A stretch of DNA of 64,000 nucleotides from Trichoplusia ni. Taxonomy: Eukaryota; Arthropoda; Insecta; Lepidoptera; Noctuidae. The notes beneath the pieces are model-generated. The model searched no databases. It was not told the origin of the DNA and worked only from the letters and a program-made list of their open reading frames with translations. The stretch's first letter is position 1; each line of letters opens with the position of its first letter. The stretch covers positions 4,030,001 through 4,094,000 of the forward strand of contig NC_039481.1 in the NCBI RefSeq assembly GCF_003590095.1, written 5' to 3'. Shown piece after piece: positions 11,701-22,900 of the stretch. A program made the position numbers and the translations under genes.

Positions 11701-13996
11701 TTTCGTTCCCATAAGCAAAGAACACATCTTCGACTTCAAAAAATTGGTTTAATGCGGTAACCACTGATCCAGTTCGTGTGAAAACCTTTCGGACGCATCC
11801 GGTGTCTAACTTTACACATTCTGTGATCGCAGCCAGGGCATGTTCCAATGTCGGACTGTTACGTTTGTTCAGTAACAACCTACAGACCTGTGGAAACATA
11901 ATAACGTAACCATGACGTGTGACTGCAAGGACATTAATCATAATACGTAAGCAATAGTAATTCTAACACTGTTTTCCTGTTGTATGCCACATAATTCTTC
12001 AATATTTGTTATATGTATTTGTTATTATTGAGAATGGAGTTTTATTGACGAATTCATGTCACAAATCTTGATACATTTTATATTGAAAAAGCAGTTAGGG
12101 TCAACACATCTATTGTATTGGGTAATTAAGAAAAATTTTTTTAGAAGTTTGACATATCTTACCTTTCGAGGTTTCACTCCATTCCTAATAATAGTAACTA
12201 TACGGGGTCGGACTACATTGTCTCCAGCCGGGCTAACCCTTGCCGTCCCGTTGCCAGTAGTAGTACTACTACCATTTGCCTGTAAAAGTTCTTATTTAGT
12301 TTTCATGGCACATAAATTGGCTGGATAAGGAGTTGCTAGGAATTAGCTTACCTGCAAATATCGGGACAGTCTGTTATTTGCTCTAGCTGGGGATGGACTT
12401 GAGCTATCACTCAAAGACTCTGGGCCACTAAGTCTAAATGATTGAGGGGTCACTGCACTGGCTTCATAATCTAGACGTTTGAATGGCTCACCAAATCCAC
12501 TACACACATATGATTGTCCATCTTCTAGATCATCCAGTTTGCCTATCTGAAATTGTTATCACATTTCTTAGTCAGTACTTATTTGAGATTGCAGCATATT
12601 TAATAAATATGTTGTCTACTCTAAACTACTTATCTAGGCCAGAGTTTACTTTATTATTAACGGTGTAACTCGTGTCTTTAATTAAAAAAACAACAACACA
12701 AGTAATTAATTGTTGGTCTAAGTTTTTTTCTTTAACTTTCATGAAAATAAGAAAGTCTAAAAATCGTTGTTATATAACTTACATAAAACCATAAGTATAA
12801 AGAACTTACTTTTCTACCCTCAAGTGAATATATTGTCCTGACCCCGCTTGGTAAAGTTACATTGTCAACCAAAACCCTTGTTAAATCTGCTGTGAGACTA
12901 TCAAAAGACCTGCAATATAAAAAGTCAAAATAAATATAATTTTCTAAAATCTAAATAGTATTTATAGTTGATACAGTTATTTTAGTTTTTTCTTGTATTG
13001 TCATATTTTTTTTTAAATTGACATCAACATAAGACATTGATTGGAGGATAACAAGCTTCCTTCTTACTAAATAGTAAGCAATTATTTCAGAATAAATTTA
13101 ATAGGATATTTATACATCACGGGAAGGAAAGGCAAAATTGCAATCAGCCAATTATCATAGCATCCTGTAAAACCTTGATAGTATAATTGTTACTTAATTT
13201 ACTGAATACTAAGAGCATTAAATCAATTCCAGCAAGAAATTATATCTGAAAGACTTACTATTCAACTTTATAAAATAACTATATTATAAAATAGGTGTCA
13301 TTCATTGGCTTGCATATCTTACAATATTTATTTACAATGTATGTTAGATAAACATTATGTGGCAGCCAGTATACTATGCCCTTAAGATGACATTAGTTTC
13401 CTTTGAAAATTGTTTTGTCACACTTTGTAAGCAACTTTGTAGTCAGCTGTTGGGAACTTAAATGCCAAGACTGCAGAAACCTTTATATTTTCTTTGATGT
13501 TATTTTAAACTAGGGTTTACAGTTTCCAGATTTTATATCTTCAAAAGTTTGAAAACAATAAGCCAAAAACATTTCTGCAAACATTAATTTGATAGCAGAC
13601 AAAATAGAGCATTTCGTCATAAATCACAATTGAACTACGATTACTTACATAAACACTTTATAAGCGTCTAATTTAGAATATCGGTTTTAGGTATGTATAA
13701 AAGTGAAAGTGTTCTAATAAATTTCTAAGTGGAACTGAAACTTTAGAATTATTATGACACGTTATATTTTTTACGTACCTGTATCTTTCGGGCAAGACTG
13801 GAATTATAACACCTGAATAAAATTTATCACCATTTCGAAAAAATCTGACTCGTTTTGCTTTACGCGCGGCTGGCGTTCGGAGCAAAACGTTACGTCGGTT
13901 CGTCCTAGTTTTCAGAATTTCCATGTCGCTAAAGTCTTTTTCCAGCTCACATACTGAGCTGGAACGGCTGCCACTGCGGCTCAGATTATTCTCCAT
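8746..13996 (-). CDS. DCLK: Doublecortin-like serine/threonine kinase (DCLK)
   Basis: Twelve coding exons on the minus strand: 13996-13779, 12909-12810, 12546-12352, 12279-12163, 11887-11700, 11405-11245, 10788-10670, 10325-10226, 10105-9960, 9692-9543, 9200-8958, 8802-8746. They sum to 1794 nt, 597 aa, and all phases agree. The first doublecortin domain (about 48-140) has [27 protein letters not shown] and [13 protein letters not shown]. The second (about 194-275) has [28 protein letters not shown] and FFAYGNER. A short Ala/Gly-rich linker leads to a CaMK-type kinase: GDGNFAVV loop, lysine in YALKII (about K349), HRDIKPEN (D441), ADFGLA (D464), TYVAPE and VDIWAAG-like VWAAG. It ends DYDESCDF...DEDSS. 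The family binds microtubules and acts in neurites. All catalytic residues are present. The acceptor before exon 6 has a weak pyrimidine tract. A leader exon probably ends at 14079. Confidence 0.95.
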
Positions 13997-14820
13997 CTAA
14001 AAAATATCAAAAGCTAAATCAAATACACAATAAGGTACAGCATAACGGATCATCTTTACAACACGATCTAACCCTCACCTTTTCCTTTCGGGTAAAACAA
14101 ACTATTTTCCTCTTGCGGAGTGGGAACAGCAGGTCATCACTGTTAATATTTTCCCATTTTACACTTTAAAAAGTGAAAACTATATAGAAATTACTATATC
14201 CGCTCAGAACTCATGAATCACACAGAAATCAGCACAGACAGACCAATCAACCCATGAAATGAATCAAACGACCATGAACAAAATTTTCATATTTTTTTGT
14301 AATTATTGCTCTTTTTTATTCTAGTAAGAATGGGTACATTATCTTTTAAGCACAACAAATAAGGATTTTAAAATTTAAAATTATAAAAGCACGCAGGTTA
14401 AAGTAATTCATTTTTATCGACGGCGTCAATGTTATTTATTTAACATTGTCGACGTAAAGCAAGAATATTGTAAACAAAAAAGACTTTACTGCACTTGTTT
14501 GTTTTCGTTGATATCGTTAGGTTAGATATTATTAGGTGGTTTTAATTAGGTTATTTCGAAATTGTAAGTTTAAATGGATGCCATTCCATTAATTTTACTA
14601 AAAATAGAAATTATAATATAGAACCCTATGGTGCCAAAGGCTATAAAATGGAAATGAATGTACGACCATAATGCTGGGAATGGCAACACCGATTAGCCAT
14701 AGAAATAGCTAGCCACGAAAAACAGGTGACGCATTTATCAATTTCGTTTTATGTCAAAAGTGCAGACAAAGAGTGTGATTATTTTGTAATTTTTCACGTT
14801 TTTATAAATTTCTGTGTAAA
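13997..14820. promoter_or_regulatory. Divergent region between DCLK and Rab7
   Basis: The DCLK start codon sits directly after a tttttag acceptor, so its 5' UTR begins in an upstream exon. A good donor (AAAAG|gtgagg on the minus strand, last exon base 14079) lies 80 bases away. The DCLK promoter should therefore fall near 14100-14300 and the Rab7 promoter between there and 14820. A small imperfect inverted repeat around taacatt sits at about 14428-14452. Confidence 0.5.
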
Positions 14821-15447
14821 ATGTCATCAAGAAAAAAGGTACTTCTGAAGGTGATCATCCTTGGCGACAGCGGTGTGGGCAAAACTTCGCTTATGAATCA
14901 GTTTGTCAACAAGAAATTTTCCAACCAGTACAAGGCAACAATAGGCGCAGATTTTCTCACGAAAGAGGTAATCGTAGATGATCGAATCGTCACTATGCAA
15001 ATTTGGGATACTGCAGGACAAGAACGATTCCAGTCCCTGGGAGTGGCGTTTTATCGTGGGGCGGATTGTTGCGTCTTGGTGTTTGACGTAACTGCCCCCA
15101 ACACGTTCAAGTCCTTGGAAAGTTGGAGAGACGAATTTTTGATACAAGCATCGCCACGAGACCCTGATAACTTCCCTTTCGTCATATTGGGCAACAAAGT
15201 TGATCTGGACAATCGCGCTGTTTCTGCCAAGCGTGCACAGCAGTGGTGTCAAAGTAAAAATGATATTCCGTATTTTGAAACTAGTGCCAAAGAGGCTGTA
15301 AACGTTGAGCTTGCATTCCAGACCATTGCTCGTAATGCATTGGCACAAGAGACAGAAGCAGAGCTTTACAATGAGTTCCCTGATCAAATCAAGTTGAACG
15401 CCAATGACAATGGCCGCAACAGGGATGGTGACAACTGTGCTTGCTAG
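14821..15447 (+). CDS. Rab7: Rab7 small GTPase
   Basis: Single uninterrupted 208-codon frame. It has all Ras-fold motifs: GDSGVGKTS (15-23), switch I with T40 in [18 protein letters not shown] with Q67, NKVDLD (125-130), ETSAKEA, and a C-terminal Cys-Ala-Cys for double geranylgeranylation. The stretch around switch II ([22 protein letters not shown]) is typical of Rab7. Rab7 drives early-to-late endosome maturation and fusion with lysosomes. All residues needed for GTP binding and hydrolysis are intact, so it is not a decayed retrocopy. It is head-to-head with DCLK. The start codon gives the usual family length. Confidence 0.98.
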   Translation: MSSRKKVLLKVIILGDSGVGKTSLMNQFVNKKFSNQYKATIGADFLTKEVIVDDRIVTMQIWDTAGQERFQSLGVAFYRGADCCVLVFDVTAPNTFKSLESWRDEFLIQASPRDPDNFPFVILGNKVDLDNRAVSAKRAQQWCQSKNDIPYFETSAKEAVNVELAFQTIARNALAQETEAELYNEFPDQIKLNANDNGRNRDGDNCAC

Positions 15448-16995
15448 GCCCTAAGGTACATGCTTCAGTGATGGCAATTTATTAGTCTCTCAGATTATAT
15501 AAAGTAAACATACATTAAAGTATAGTAATATTCTGTAAGTAATGTTTCCTTTTATATCATTATATCATGTAAAAATGTATAGAAATATTATATGCCACAT
15601 TCTTCAATATTTGGTTAGGACAAGAACTTTTGCAAAATTTATGCATGTTAAATTGTAACTCTTTGTTTTTATTTGTGTAAGTACAATATTGTTTTATTAC
15701 AATTGTTTTTTACATGGCAAAATTTACAGTGAAATTATTTGTTCCAAGGACCAGTAAAATACTAAATTTATAACAAATATGATTTTTTCTTATAAATCTT
15801 ACATGAGTTAATGAAATTTTATGTTCATGTTAACTTTGGTTCTGTGGTTTTGGCATCTAATGAAATTTTTATTTTGAAAATACAAAAAATATTATATACC
15901 TTATATAATATAATAGATAATTTGTGTACAATTGTTATAATTGTAAATCATGTAAGCAAAGCATGCAATTTTATGTTGAATGCTGGTATCAAATACTTTT
16001 TAAAGACAACAATGTTTCTTAATCTAAAACAATGGATCATTTAATACATTCAATATTGTACCTATTTATAATGACTATTTTGGATTTATTTTAAGCAATT
16101 GTTTAGTGTACTTCAAAATTTTCTACATAATTCTCATTGACAATATAAAGAAAATACTTCAGTAACATTCATGATATATAAATGTGATATTTTATGCATA
16201 TAAATTATGCCTTTGTTATTTGTTCAGTTGCTCTTTGGTGAAAATTTTGAAATATACAGTATTGATGTGAATTATTGGCTTCATTACTGTGCTGTTATCC
16301 ATTAATTGGATTATGTTAAAGACAGGACAGTATTTGTATGAAGTTATACAACACTGAACATTTCTGTATATATTTGGAATTTAAACATTAGTTTTAAGTA
16401 GTTAATGATAACATCATAAAATAACATGTTATTACTCAGCACTTTCATGATAAGTTGTGGGTTATGAGAACAAAAGTGATAGGATGCTATGACTCATAAG
16501 AATTTAAACACCTGCACAGAAATTGGAAAAAAGTAAATTCCCTGGTCATGTATTGTGAATCTAAGCAATATTTGTTTAACATGTTTAGAATACAGCAGCT
16601 TGAAGTGAAGCCTAATGCAACACCAGCTTTGTTAGAGTTTTAGATATTTGGATGGCATTTGTGCTGCAGACGTCCCTGTTGTTATTGGTATTGTGTAAGC
16701 ATTGTATCATAAAGTCCATTGAGTGTAGTTATGAATACTATTATTAATGTTTTGTTATGGACCTTGCTTAAAATGTTCATCATCCACATGACCTTGCCTT
16801 TTAGTTGAATACTATTTATTTTCTAAATTCGTGATTCTTTTGATTCTCACATGTTTTTACATTGCATATTTTATAATTATTATAGTATAATTAAATTACC
16901 TACAACAAATATAAAATAAGATCTAGTTATAATAAAGGAAGGTAAAAAGATGTATGCTGTAATAATGGTTGCTTCTAATTTTATATTAATAAATA
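15448..16995 (+). other. Probable long 3' UTR of Rab7
   Basis: AT-rich, non-coding. It runs to a cluster of AATAAA words at about 16988-17000, which would give a 1.5-kb 3' UTR. The 77-codon ORF at 15811-16044 has no recognisable features. The end point is inferred. Confidence 0.4.
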
Positions 16996-17794
16996 AATAA
17001 AAATAACAAATTGTTTTTGTTACCTGTCAGAATTAATGTAAGTATGTAAGAAACATAAATCATCTGAAATCTACAATTTAGTCAATTCATATGATGCGTA
17101 TTCGTCGCAAAGAATATGGGACAAAAAAGCGATAAAACACTCGAGTTTTAGTCTTGATACACTCTAAGTATGTAGAATAGATTAGGTACCTCTATCAAAA
17201 GAAAAGTAACTAGTAGATCATGTCTATTGTTAATCATTGTAAAACGATCGAGCAGGCATCAAGTATCGTTTCTGTAGTCAGCAATAACACAAATTGACCC
17301 TAATAAGGAAGTTTTTATGGAATATAGATGCGTATAGAGAAGCAAACAATTCTCTCGGTAACAATGCGATACGTATGTAGGGGGTTATAAATAATTAGTC
17401 ATGCTCGGGTCAGAGTCTGTCTATTAACAATAGGAAAGGCATTTCAGTCCGACGTTAAGTGGAACATACCTATTGACTATTAATCATTATAATTGTCAGT
17501 AAAATCACTTATTCTAGGTTCTGCTAAGATATCTGGGATTGAACTTTCTATCTTACAAATTATGGGAGTGAAACCTTTCAACTGTTCTCATTATCGACGC
17601 CTCACGCCTCTATGTGTCGACAAACAATCGTGAAAATTACTTTGCGCCGATTGCTCTAATTAAGTGGATTACCAGAGACAATGTCTTCATTGTTTAAAAA
17701 AAAATACGCTACCCGCGTTAAGATTTTAATCGTGATATAGCGCTGGTTTCTCGAGCATTCAAGTAAAAGACATCATCATCAGTACAAAGACACC
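16996..17794. other. Intergenic DNA, nothing recognised
   Basis: No gene or named repeat seen. Confidence 0.4.
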
Positions 17795-17922
17795 GGACGG
17801 ACTCAGGACAGGCATTCGTGGATCACAGAAACGCTTCTTACGCGGGGATCGAACCCACGATTCATCACACACAGTGGGTTTGGCGTGGTGGTCTCAACCA
17901 ATCGGCTATTCGTGCAGCCGCA
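17795..17922 (-). repeat. tRNA-derived SINE, reverse orientation
   Basis: On the minus strand it starts 'gctgcacgaatagccgat', has an A-box-like 'tggttgagacc', and a B-box 'gggttcgatccc' about 45 bases later. The body contains 'gtgatccacgaatgcctgtcc', common in lepidopteran SINEs. The plus-strand view shows 'ggggatcgaaccc'. A pol III split promoter with this body is the standard SINE layout. It is too divergent in the anticodon arm to be a working tRNA gene. Confidence 0.75.
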
Positions 17923-18414
17923 AAGTAAATTTACCTACTTACATGTAAGTGGTTTCTTTCGCTATTATTGTGAAATGGCGTCCCATTTATCTTCTTTTGT
18001 AACTCAACTTTTTTTCTGGTAAGGCGGTGATATGAGCCGAAAGCCGTGCTTGGCAATGCGTAACAATTCATTACGCACGTCGCACGTACCTCTAGTGGTA
18101 CTGATATATAATTCTAATTAGATACTTGTATCATCATTAAGTATTATGGTAAATATATTTATGTTACTCATTTAGGCCCACTGAGCAGTTTATACTATAT
18201 ATTTAGTAAACATTGAGTCATATACCAACGTACGTCAAAAACGTTGCTTTCGAACAGTTGCGTTACATCCTTTCTTGGTGTAGCCTAGTATTGGCAACTA
18301 TGCAAGTAGGTATCAACTAGGTATACCTGCCTATTTCAACAGTGAATTACTTTGAATAATAACTAAAAAAAATCTTGTGTCTAAGCTATAACCGCATAAG
18401 TGAATCGATCACAT

Positions 18415-18735
18415 GTTAACCTATGCTTGACGCGGTTGGTCCGTAGATGGGTGACCATCTTTGTCATGACGAGTTCCTCCGAGTTTCGAAAGGCACGTTA
18501 AATTGTGGGTCCCGGCTGTTATTCCAACATCTTTGACAGTCGTTACAAGTAGTCAGAAGCTTGGAAAGTCTGACAACCAGTCTAACCAAAGGGTATCGTG
18601 TTGCCCAGGTAACTGGGTTGAGGAGGTCAGATAGGCAATCGCTCCTTGTAAAACACTGGTACTTAGCTGAAACCGGTTAGACTGGTAGCCGATCCCAACA
18701 TAGCTGGGAAAAGGCTAGGCTAATGATGATGATGA
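18415..18735 (+). repeat. SINE with a 5S rRNA-like head and GATGATGATG tail
   Basis: Near the start the sequence resembles the internal promoter half of 5S rRNA: 'gatgggtgacc' at 18446-18456, preceded by a 'taa..tgcttgacgcggt' stretch. The body has the family words 'gacgagttcctccgagtttc', 'ggcacgttaaattgtgggtc', 'cagtcgttac..gtagtcaga', 'ctgggttgaggaggtcagat' and 'cccaacatagctgggaaaag', and it ends in 'gatgatgatgaatg'. I recognise this as a very common lepidopteran repeat. It is full or nearly full length. Confidence 0.75.
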
Positions 18736-19086
18736 ATGAATAACTAAAAAAATTCTAATGGACCAATATGATGTGAGTAAAATAAAGAACAAATAAGAAA
18801 CATCAAGTAGTGAATTTAATTATGTAATATTTTCAAATAAGTATCTATGAATTATGTCACGTATTAATCGCAAGGGAATGTGCTTAGCCATGTTTATGAA
18901 TTATCTTTACTAATAGGGTCTAATAGTCTGTATATGAGCGATATTAGCCATTTATATGTAATTAATAAAGCACAACTCTCATAATGATACCTACTTAACT
19001 ACGCAATTCAAACGCCTGTCCCAATTTTACAAGCAAAAAATGGCTAGTGTTTGTTATTGCGAACATTTTTGACTAGACTCTGAAGG
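18736..19086. other. Intergenic DNA, nothing recognised
   Basis: AT-rich spacer between two SINEs. Confidence 0.4.
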
Positions 19087-19270
19087 GGTGGTTAGTGAAC
19101 CTGACTGCTAAAATCCGGAGGTCTGGGTTTGGTCCGGATTAATCTCCTGCAAATTTGTCATAGGTGCTTTTTTCAGTAAGTACCACTGTATTATGTCATT
19201 GTCGATAACATATACAGCGTAAAGGCTTCTGCTTAGGTTGTAGACCGATGGAAGTTTGTGGGTTTGTAAA
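19087..19270 (+). repeat. tRNA-derived SINE, decayed
   Basis: The opening 'gtggttagtgaacctgactgc' matches the A-box end of a common lepidopteran tRNA-SINE. The B-box is degenerate ('gggtttggtcc'). The body contains 'ttagtaagtacc'-like and 'taggttgtag' words. Mutations in the B-box suggest an old, inactive copy. Confidence 0.55.
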
Positions 19271-19550
19271 AGATATTAAATGGTTCGGGGTGTTGGAGAC
19301 CTAAATCATTTATACAAATGCTTAATTTTGAAATCAATGCAATCATACATGATTTTAAAATTAAAAACTTTGCCTTATCTCGGTTAGCAGGCAATTTAGG
19401 TACCATTTAATTCTAGAGAGGTAGGAACGTTGCTTGCTTTTATGATTTTCCCTAAAAGTAATTGCCTTAGATTCAGTTCGCCTTAAATAGATAGGTAATA
19501 AAGAGAAGCTGTGGTGGTAAGGAGAGGTGCTGTTACAAACTGCCACTGCC

Positions 19551-19619
19551 ACGTCACTGTGACGTACCTATTAAGTAATTAAGATAAAATATCGATTCAT
19601 AGAGATCCAAGTGACGTCA
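19551..19619. promoter_or_regulatory. Cluster of CRE/ATF-like sites upstream of the proposed SLC7 first exon
   Basis: A perfect odd palindrome acgtcac-t-gtgacgt spans 19551-19565, and a full TGACGTCA palindrome lies at 19612-19619. These are consensus CREB/ATF sites, about 350-420 bases upstream of the proposed first coding exon. Binding is inferred. Confidence 0.4.
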
Positions 19620-19799
19620 AAAAGCGCCTGAAACCCTGACCTTTAGATATCATCTAGTGCCTGTTGCTAAAGTTGCAGCATTAAATCATCCGGAGTATAA
19701 CTGTTACGTGAAGTTTATGTAGGCGAGCGACAGTTTCACGTTACTTTGGTATTTCGCTGGAGTCATTCATGTATTGGCACTCAGAAGAATAATGACTTT

Positions 19800-19971
19800 A
19801 ATTCAGCCTGCGCATGCGGAGGGGTCGGAGAGGCGGGGGGCAGCCGGCAGGGGCGGGGAAGCGGGGTGTGGCTCGGTGTTTCAGCCGGCTTAGTTGATCG
19901 CTCGTAAAATTCAGTCTTGCTTGTGACATGAAAGGGCGCGATCCTTCACACGTAACACGGTGCTTCGAGCA
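19800..19971 (+). promoter_or_regulatory. CpG/G-rich promoter-like region and 5' UTR of the SLC7 gene
   Basis: A sudden G/C-rich stretch (ggcggggggcagccggcaggggcggggaag at 19830-19860, quoted only in part here) sits in otherwise AT-rich DNA just before the proposed first exon. GC-box-like words recur. No TATA box seen. The role is inferred from position and composition. Confidence 0.45.
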
Positions 19972-22900
19972 ATGCATCACCATGAACAGCCGCCAGGGAA
20001 TGCATGTAATGGTGAGTCTTCCATACATTTATTTACTTTTAATTTCAAACAAGGCATCTCTTTCCTTGTATATGAAATTCAGTGGGCGATATACCTGAGT
20101 GTTTCACGACAATTTATCGTAGTTGTGTTTCACGATTCCTGGTAGAGGTCTAATTGCACAGGTTATTTTAATGAAAGCCAAAATGTTTTTACTTAGTTAC
20201 AACTTTTTCATGAAATTATGCAATTTTAAGGCTAAGCTTGAATATAATTTAATTATTTTCAATAAATATCCTGAGTGCCTACATTTTTTTTAATAGTTAA
20301 TTATAATTTTTCGATAAACAGGAAAATCTCGTTAAATTTTTTGTGTTGCCGTTATACTGCCACTAGGAAATCAGAAAAAGTAAAGAAAAAGGAGATAAAA
20401 ATAGAGCTAGCACTTAGGTTTTTAAAACTATATCCTTCCTTTTACGATTCCTCTCAATCAGTGGAATCCATTTAAAAAAAGTCTTTCTTAAGAGGGTTTT
20501 TGCGAAACTCTCATTATTTTGTCAACTGTAAAGTAATTATAACTTTCAGAATAGGTACTGGTCGATAAGATAAAAATGCATTTTTTTCTGAAACTTTATC
20601 TCTATTAAGGTTAAATATTGTAATATTATATTTAGTAACTAAAATGCTACAAAATACTCGTATCAAAACTCCTTTGTATCACGACGGCGTTACATCCTAT
20701 TTTAAAAGCCGTCAGTCTTCGTTAGTCTTATAAAACAAATTACTCTAAATAAAGGTTCTCGTAGAACTTCAGCGAAGGTCAAAGTCAACCGCAAAGACAG
20801 GCATAATAATAAGGAGAGATCATGTTCCGCTATAGATATGAGTTACCTGAAATTGGGACAGACAAACTTACAAATAAATCAATATCTAACGTCGGTCAAG
20901 AGATAACCGTGTCCAGTTCAGTGTTTTATGATAGAAAATTAAGTAAAATGGTTTCAAAGAAAGCTAAGAAAGCTGTTTAAACAATCATATGAGACTTTAA
21001 AAAGCAACAATTTTCCTAGAGATAGAGATAAAGTGTTGTAAAAAAAAAAATGGTACGGAAAGGGCACACGCAATACATGAAAGAACATGTAATTTTACTG
21101 ATTCATAAAATTACAAGTTTTAAAATAAACCGATACTTAGAACTTTCGTTTAGTTCTGTGAAAATAGGCCGAAGAGTTATGTTAGTAATCATTCTGGACA
21201 GCAAATAGCTATATTCTTACTATAATTTTATGATGATGAAAAATGTTGTGAGGTCGGATGTAGTATCTAATTTTTAATTGCAAATATTATTTACGATTCA
21301 GTTTTAATACCTGTCAGCTTTTTGCCTTATTGCAAGTTGTCATGGTATTACTGTGCAAATGGATGTAATTACGACGAAGTCGCGGGCAAAACTTTCCTAT
21401 AAAGTTGAGGAGTTTGAAAGAACTGGTCATGATGCCTCATTTGCCTAAACAAATTTAAAATATTTTGGGTAATTATTCCTTTGTTACGTTCTCTGTATCT
21501 CTCTATTATACTTACTTATGCAGCTCTTACAAAAAGGTAGAGGAAGGTATTTTCCACGGCATGTGTTATTGTCCGTACTCTGTGAAAATAAATAAAAGTT
21601 AAATAGCGATATAATAGCGAAAACGCGTCCGAAAAGCTGTTTTCATGAGGTAGAGTTTTCTTAAGGCTAGTCCTAGGCTTCAGCGGTCCTTTTTCAATAT
21701 CTCTTGTACTAATCACGCTTATTAAGATAAGAATCTGCCTTAAAATAATGTAATATTAATGACCATCTTCAGTATACTGAAGGGCGTGCGAGGTAGAGCT
21801 GATGCGAGGTACATTCCTACATTATAGCAGTAACTTATCAGGAAAAGAAAGTGAGAACTTTTTTATAACGTAGTTTTGTTTTCCATTGACAAGACGAAAG
21901 AAGAAGGCAGTTGCTCTGGCGCGACAAAATAAATTTTCAGGTCAGACTCTTTTAAATTCACCTATGAAGGCTTATTTCAGGGTTTATAAGGATGTCTGCA
22001 ATTTATTTGCAGTAAGTAATTGTGACATATAATTTTGTGGTACAGTATTGTAATGACAGCAACTTTTATCAATTGAAAAGGATCCTCACATTATTGGCTC
22101 TTCAAATAAATTGACATCGTCTGTCACTCGTTCGTTTTGAGCATCGACATTCCTACGTACGGTGTGGTCATTGCCCCAATTGGTCTGTTGTCATGGTTTT
22201 CATTACGATACAATGCTGATTCGTTACGATTATAAATACGGACTGAAAATTTACGATTTTCCTAAATAGGTACTTGATATTTTACCTGTTTTAAGGAATC
22301 CGACAATGTACTCGAACCTACGCTTTTCTCGGTATAATAGAAGATAAGATAAAGTGAACACAAAATTAAATGGTCATGAAACTGTCAGTAGATAATAATC
22401 TATAAACTATGAATCACTGATATTTTATTGGACAGATTGTAGAGCCATAAATATTGCCTGAATTTATTTCTGAACGGCACAATTTTTATTTTCAATAATT
22501 TTCTTGAAAATATCTTATCTAAAAGATATGTTACATATTATATCTTTAAATTCAAGGACATTTGTGCATAAAATTAATGTCGTTACAATTTAAAACTGTT
22601 TGCTATCACACAAGCAATGAAACTACTTATTAATAGAGTGTTATGACTAGCGTGATCATAAATGATTTGGTACTTTTATTCGCCGCCTAATAAACAGTAC
22701 TTATATGTCTGTTGGTCACGTTACAACGGAACCCGAGCCAAATGGGCATCGTCGCTAAATAACAATTATTTATCACTATTGTTTTCATATACATATCGAT
22801 GTCTCGATCTTTCAATTACACGTGGCTTGGGTATAATGATGAACTTACAGAAAATGGCTAAGCTACGTATTCCAATTTTGCTGAAGAGGTGAAAAATATT

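Noticed and set aside
14421..14455. Inverted repeat around taacatt upstream of Rab7
   Set aside because: Only about 9 paired bases with mismatches; expected by chance in AT-rich DNA.
14827..15387. 186-codon ORF antisense to Rab7
   Set aside because: A shadow of the highly conserved Rab7 coding strand; no independent features.
17838..17900. Possible tRNA gene from the B-box ggttcgatccc
   Set aside because: No cloverleaf with a plausible anticodon arm; the following body marks it as a SINE.
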